Part shown: piece by piece, positions 61,142-64,000 of the stretch
How positions within the stretch are numbered: the stretch's first letter is position 1
Layout of the letters: every line of letters starts with the position of its first letter
Assembly: GCA_002842755.1 (NCBI GenBank)
Contig: PHDU01000006.1
Coordinates: 1 to 64,000 of the forward strand
DNA from: Bacteroidetes bacterium HGW-Bacteroidetes-1
Lineage (GTDB): Bacteria; Bacteroidota; Bacteroidia; Bacteroidales; F082
Direction: 5' to 3'
Length of the DNA stretch: 64,000 nt
The notes under the pieces: model-generated
The model's database searches: none
Told to the model about the DNA's origin: nothing
The model's input: only the letters and a program-made list of their open reading frames with translations
Program-made: the position numbers and the translations under genes

Positions 61142-62059
61142 ATGATGTGGATTAACAAAATGATTGCCGGCTTATTGCCCTTTATGCCAAAGAATCTGGT
61201 ATGGATATTTTCTAAACGATACATTGCCGGAAAAAACATTGAAGATGCGATAATCATAAGTAAGAAACTCAATGATGAAGGAATGATGGTAACAATTGAC
61301 CTTTTAGGTGAATTTATTACCAAGCTGCATCAGGCTGAGGATAATAAGAATCAATATCTTAATATTATTGAGACAATTCAGAAAGCAAAGATTGATGGTA
61401 ATTACTCGCTCAAGCCAACTATGTTTGGACTGCTTATTGACAAAGATGTTTGCTACGAGAATATACGGGAGATTGTAGCAAAGGCAGCATCTTTCAATAA
61501 TTTTGTCAGGATAGACATGGAGGATTCTCAATGTGTAGATCTTGAAATAGACTTATTCAGAAAACTTAAGAAAGAGTTTCCAAAAAACGTAGGACTTGTT
61601 TTACAGGCTTATCTCAAGCGTACTGGTAGCGATATAAAAAACTTGATTGATATCCATTCAAAAGATACGCCAATAAATTACAGACTGTGTAAAGGAATTT
61701 ATGTTGAGCCTGAAAAAATAGCCTTTAAAAAGTACCATGAAATCAATAATCACTTCCTTGAAGATTTGGAGTTAATGTTTCAAAACGGAATTTATCCTGG
61801 AATTGCAACCCATGATAAAGCTCTTGTTGAAGGCGCCTATGAGTTGATTGAAAAATATAATGTTCCAAAAGAAAAGTATGAATTTCAAATGCTCTATGGT
61901 GTGACACCTCAATTGAGGAAATCAATTGTTGATGCCAACCATCGCATGCGTATTTATGTTCCGTTTGGAGAACAGTGGTTTGCTTATTCGACCCGTCGAC
62001 TAAAAGAAAATCCAGCTATGGCCAAAGAAATTATTAAAGCATTGTTTGTAAGGGGCTGA
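61142..62059 (+). CDS. Proline dehydrogenase family protein
   Basis: A 305-residue FAD enzyme of the PRODH family, which oxidises proline to pyrroline-5-carboxylate. Family motifs: VRIDMEDS (FAD/substrate barrel), LVLQAYLKRT, RLCKGIYVEP (usual RLVKGAYxxE), GIATHD, EFQMLYGV, and the substrate-binding YVPFGEQWFAYSTRRLKENP with both arginines. It lacks the PutA fusion domains, as in Bacteroidota and Gram-positive monofunctional enzymes. No pyrroline-5-carboxylate dehydrogenase is adjacent. The start could be either of the two ATGs at 61142 and 61145. Confidence 0.93.
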   Translation: MMWINKMIAGLLPFMPKNLVWIFSKRYIAGKNIEDAIIISKKLNDEGMMVTIDLLGEFITKLHQAEDNKNQYLNIIETIQKAKIDGNYSLKPTMFGLLIDKDVCYENIREIVAKAASFNNFVRIDMEDSQCVDLEIDLFRKLKKEFPKNVGLVLQAYLKRTGSDIKNLIDIHSKDTPINYRLCKGIYVEPEKIAFKKYHEINNHFLEDLELMFQNGIYPGIATHDKALVEGAYELIEKYNVPKEKYEFQMLYGVTPQLRKSIVDANHRMRIYVPFGEQWFAYSTRRLKENPAMAKEIIKALFVRG

Positions 62060-62248
62060 TATCAGAATAACTTTAGAAAATTGGAGGCGGTAAAGACACT
62101 TCCTGTTTTTTGTAATTTCATTATATATTTTCAAAAAGGCATCAAATTCGATCAGAATCATACTTGATCCTTCGTGAAAAGTTAATTTTTTGAGCAGTAG
62201 AAATAAGGGACAGGAAAACACGAGATTGTATTTCAAATATTTTTTGGT

Positions 62249-62256
62249 TACCTTTG
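62249..62256 (+). promoter_or_regulatory. -7 promoter element of the glycogen-synthase-like gene
   Basis: TACCTTTG matches TAnnTTTG; ATTG (62225-62228) stands 20 bp upstream as -33 element. It shows that the TTG at 62254 cannot be the start and supports ATG 62293. Confidence 0.6.
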
Positions 62257-62292
62257 CACTCTTATTTACTACGTTCATCAACATTTTATCTA

Positions 62293-63105
62293 ATGAAAAA
62301 AGCAAGGATTCTTTTTGTTGAGCAGGTTATTACACCTTATCTTAAAGAAACCCATATGAGCAAAATTGGTCGCTTTTTGCCACAGGGTATTCAGGAAAGG
62401 GGTAAAGAGATCCGTACTTTTATGCCTCGATTTGGCAATATCAACGAAAGACGCAATCAATTGCATGAGGTGATTCGTTTATCAGGGATGAATTTGATCA
62501 TCAACGATGCCGATCATCCTCTTATTATAAAAGTTGCCTCAATACAGCAGGCAAGAATGCAGATTTATTTTATTGATAACGAAGATTTGTTTCACAGAAA
62601 GTTTACTATAAAAGATAAAGCCGGTAAATTTTATGAGGACAATGACGATCGTACCATTTTCTTTTCTCGTGGTGTTATCGAAACTGTAAAAAAACTCGGT
62701 TGGGGGCCTGATATTATTCATTGTCATGGATGGATGTCGGTTTTGGTGCCTTTATATGTAAAACGAGCTTTTAAGGATAATCCACTATTCACAGACGCCA
62801 AAGTGATATATTCACTTTATGATGATGACTTTAAAGAAACATTTAGAGACAGTTTTGAGAAGAAACTGAAACTTCCAGGCATCACAGCAAAAGATGTCAA
62901 ATACTATAAAGAACCAAATTACGTTAACCTTACCAAAGCAGCAATTGACTACTCAGATGCAATTATCATTGGCAGTGACAAGGTAAATCCAGAACTGCTG
63001 GAATATGTAAGTCAGAAAAAAAAGGTTGTACTAGAATACAATCATGATGAAAAATATGTTGATGCTTACAATGAGTTTTACAATAGTTTACTTGGGAAAA
63101 AATAG
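62293..63105 (+). CDS. GT5-type glycogen/starch synthase N-terminal domain protein
   Basis: A 270-residue protein matching the N-terminal Rossmann half of glycogen/starch synthases: ARILFVEQVITPYL, MSKIGRFLPQGIQERGKEIRTFMPRFG, YFIDNEDLFHRK, FFSRGVIETVKKLGWGPDIIHCHGWMSVLVPLYVK and a last part with ADAIIIGSDKVN-like sequence. The C-terminal nucleotide-sugar-binding GT-B half is absent, and the gene ends in a normal stop. Proteins of this length and composition are known in Bacteroidota as glycogen-synthase homologues, but a complete GT-B active site cannot form from one chain. It may be non-catalytic or act with a partner. It uses its own promoter; the DUF4270 gene follows 24 bp later and could be read through. 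Confidence 0.83.
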   Translation: MKKARILFVEQVITPYLKETHMSKIGRFLPQGIQERGKEIRTFMPRFGNINERRNQLHEVIRLSGMNLIINDADHPLIIKVASIQQARMQIYFIDNEDLFHRKFTIKDKAGKFYEDNDDRTIFFSRGVIETVKKLGWGPDIIHCHGWMSVLVPLYVKRAFKDNPLFTDAKVIYSLYDDDFKETFRDSFEKKLKLPGITAKDVKYYKEPNYVNLTKAAIDYSDAIIIGSDKVNPELLEYVSQKKKVVLEYNHDEKYVDAYNEFYNSLLGKK

Positions 63106-63129
63106 TTCATACCCTTTAAATTTCTGACC

Positions 63130-64000
63130 TTGAAAAAACATTTTCTGCGCTTGCATAGCATGCAAGCCATTTTGTGGTTTATAGCCTTTGGATTAATGAC
63201 CCAGGCTTGTAATAAAAGACCTGAGCAAATCGGTTCCAGCATCCAACCTGATAAAGATTTAATCAATCTATTTTACGTAGATACCTTAAGCATTGTGGCA
63301 TATAGTTTCCTTGAAGATTCGGTAAGAACCGATGAACCAGAAAGAATTTTGCTTGGAAGCATGAAAGATCCTGTCTTTGGGACAACTGTGGCTGGTTTCT
63401 ACAGTCAGGTGCGTCTCTCAACCAGTACCCACGATTTTGGTGCCAACCCCATGCTTGATTCGCTGGTTTTGCAACTAGCTTATGCAGGATATTATGGAGA
63501 TACAACAACTCAGCAAACCATCAGAGTGCATGAACTGCAGGATGATATTTTTTTGGATTCAGCTTATTATTCAACATCAGTAAAAAACTATAGTGTTACG
63601 GATTTTGCATCTTATACTTACAATCCCAGGCCCAAAACAAGATTTCCTTGGGAGGGAGATACGCTTTCTCCACTTATCAGGATGCGATTGAGTGATATTT
63701 CGCCTGATTTAGGAAATAAACTGTTGTCTGCAACCACCGATGATTTATCAACCAATGAAAAATTTGTAGCTTTTTTTAAAGGACTCTTCATCACGGTGGA
63801 TCAGGTAAATCATGGAGGTGCTATCGTTTATTACAACCTACCCGTGAATCTATCCAGAATGACAATCTATTACAATAATGATGAACAAGACTCCCTACGA
63901 TACGAATTTTTTATCAGTGGCTCAGAAGCGCGTTTCAATTATTTTGATCATTTAGGTTATCAGGATGCCGACCCTGAATTTAAGAGTCAGGTGATTGATG
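63130..64000 (+). CDS. DUF4270 family lipoprotein (partial, cut by window edge)
   Basis: An open frame running past the end of the window; 290 residues are visible. It has a lipoprotein-like start: from TTG 63130 the chain reads MKKHFLRLHSMQAILWFIAFGLMTQAC, with the Cys as probable lipidation site; ATG 63160 is the alternative but leaves the signal without positive charges. The following sequence (EQIGSSIQPDKDLINLFYVDT, LLGSMKDPVFGTTVAGFYSQV, LDSLVLQLAYAGYYGDT, VNHGGAIVYYNLP) fits the DUF4270 family, exported Bacteroidota proteins of about 450 residues and unknown function, often encoded after a glycogen-synthase homologue, as here. Confidence 0.82.
   Translation, partial: MKKHFLRLHSMQAILWFIAFGLMTQACNKRPEQIGSSIQPDKDLINLFYVDTLSIVAYSFLEDSVRTDEPERILLGSMKDPVFGTTVAGFYSQVRLSTSTHDFGANPMLDSLVLQLAYAGYYGDTTTQQTIRVHELQDDIFLDSAYYSTSVKNYSVTDFASYTYNPRPKTRFPWEGDTLSPLIRMRLSDISPDLGNKLLSATTDDLSTNEKFVAFFKGLFITVDQVNHGGAIVYYNLPVNLSRMTIYYNNDEQDSLRYEFFISGSEARFNYFDHLGYQDADPEFKSQVID

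Overview
The window comes from a member of the Bacteroidota, most likely an environmental Bacteroidales/Marinilabiliales-type organism. Four things point there. Many genes are preceded by the phylum's -7 element TAnnTTTG and few have Shine-Dalgarno sequences. There are several type IX secretion (T9SS) cargo proteins carrying type A sorting domains or gliding-motility-type (CHU_C/type B) C-termini, plus two PorP/SprF proteins. There are also Bacteroidota-typical families: DUF6266, DUF4270, GIN-domain and DUF4097 proteins, and a two-component sensor with a propeller ectodomain. The species cannot be named from the sequence.

Layout. 1-2.1 kb: about 1.1 kb with no recognisable gene, a DUF6266 gene and tRNA-Asn(GTT). 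2.2-2.8 kb: a small outer-membrane barrel. 3.2-23.0 kb: two copies in tandem of one three-gene module, each ordered as a type B (CHU_C) secreted protein, a PorP/SprF protein, and a long Ig-like protein with a type A sorting domain. The last of these is 3,141 residues and has two separate tandem-repeat blocks. 23.1-26.4 kb: a PfkB sugar/adenosine kinase and an EF-G paralogue with altered GTPase motifs. 26.5-31.0 kb (minus strand): a propeller histidine kinase, a receiver-only response regulator and mnmA. 31.2-33.0 kb: kbl and acpS.

33.1-42.1 kb is the most unusual part. An AraC-type regulator precedes a tightly packed run: a PqqD-like (RRE) protein, an ATP-grasp enzyme, a PLP type III decarboxylase with an extra leader-like N-terminus, a urea-transporter/M23-peptidase fusion, a TPR barrel protein and a TPR lipid-face or periplasmic protein. 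A separately promoted, T9SS-exported peptidoglycan amidase follows. The overlapping genes suggest one pathway that makes or modifies an amino-acid or peptide product and handles it at the cell wall; I do not recognise it as a described system.

42.2-48.5 kb: a hybrid histidine kinase, queD, a T9SS-exported endonuclease I, an MntP-like membrane protein, a free methionine-(R)-sulfoxide reductase, a stand-alone glycogen-binding domain and tryptophanase, the last behind a structured leader that can mask its start region. 48.9-53.2 kb: an ECF sigma factor, a putative anti-sigma factor, DUF4097 and GIN-domain proteins and two barrel proteins, which look like an envelope-stress module. 53.6-64.0 kb is mostly housekeeping: a C69 dipeptidase, a ClC channel with CBS domains, exonuclease III, the yceD-rpmF-plsX-fabH operon, proline dehydrogenase, a GT5-type glycogen synthase N-terminal protein and the start of a DUF4270 gene cut by the window edge.
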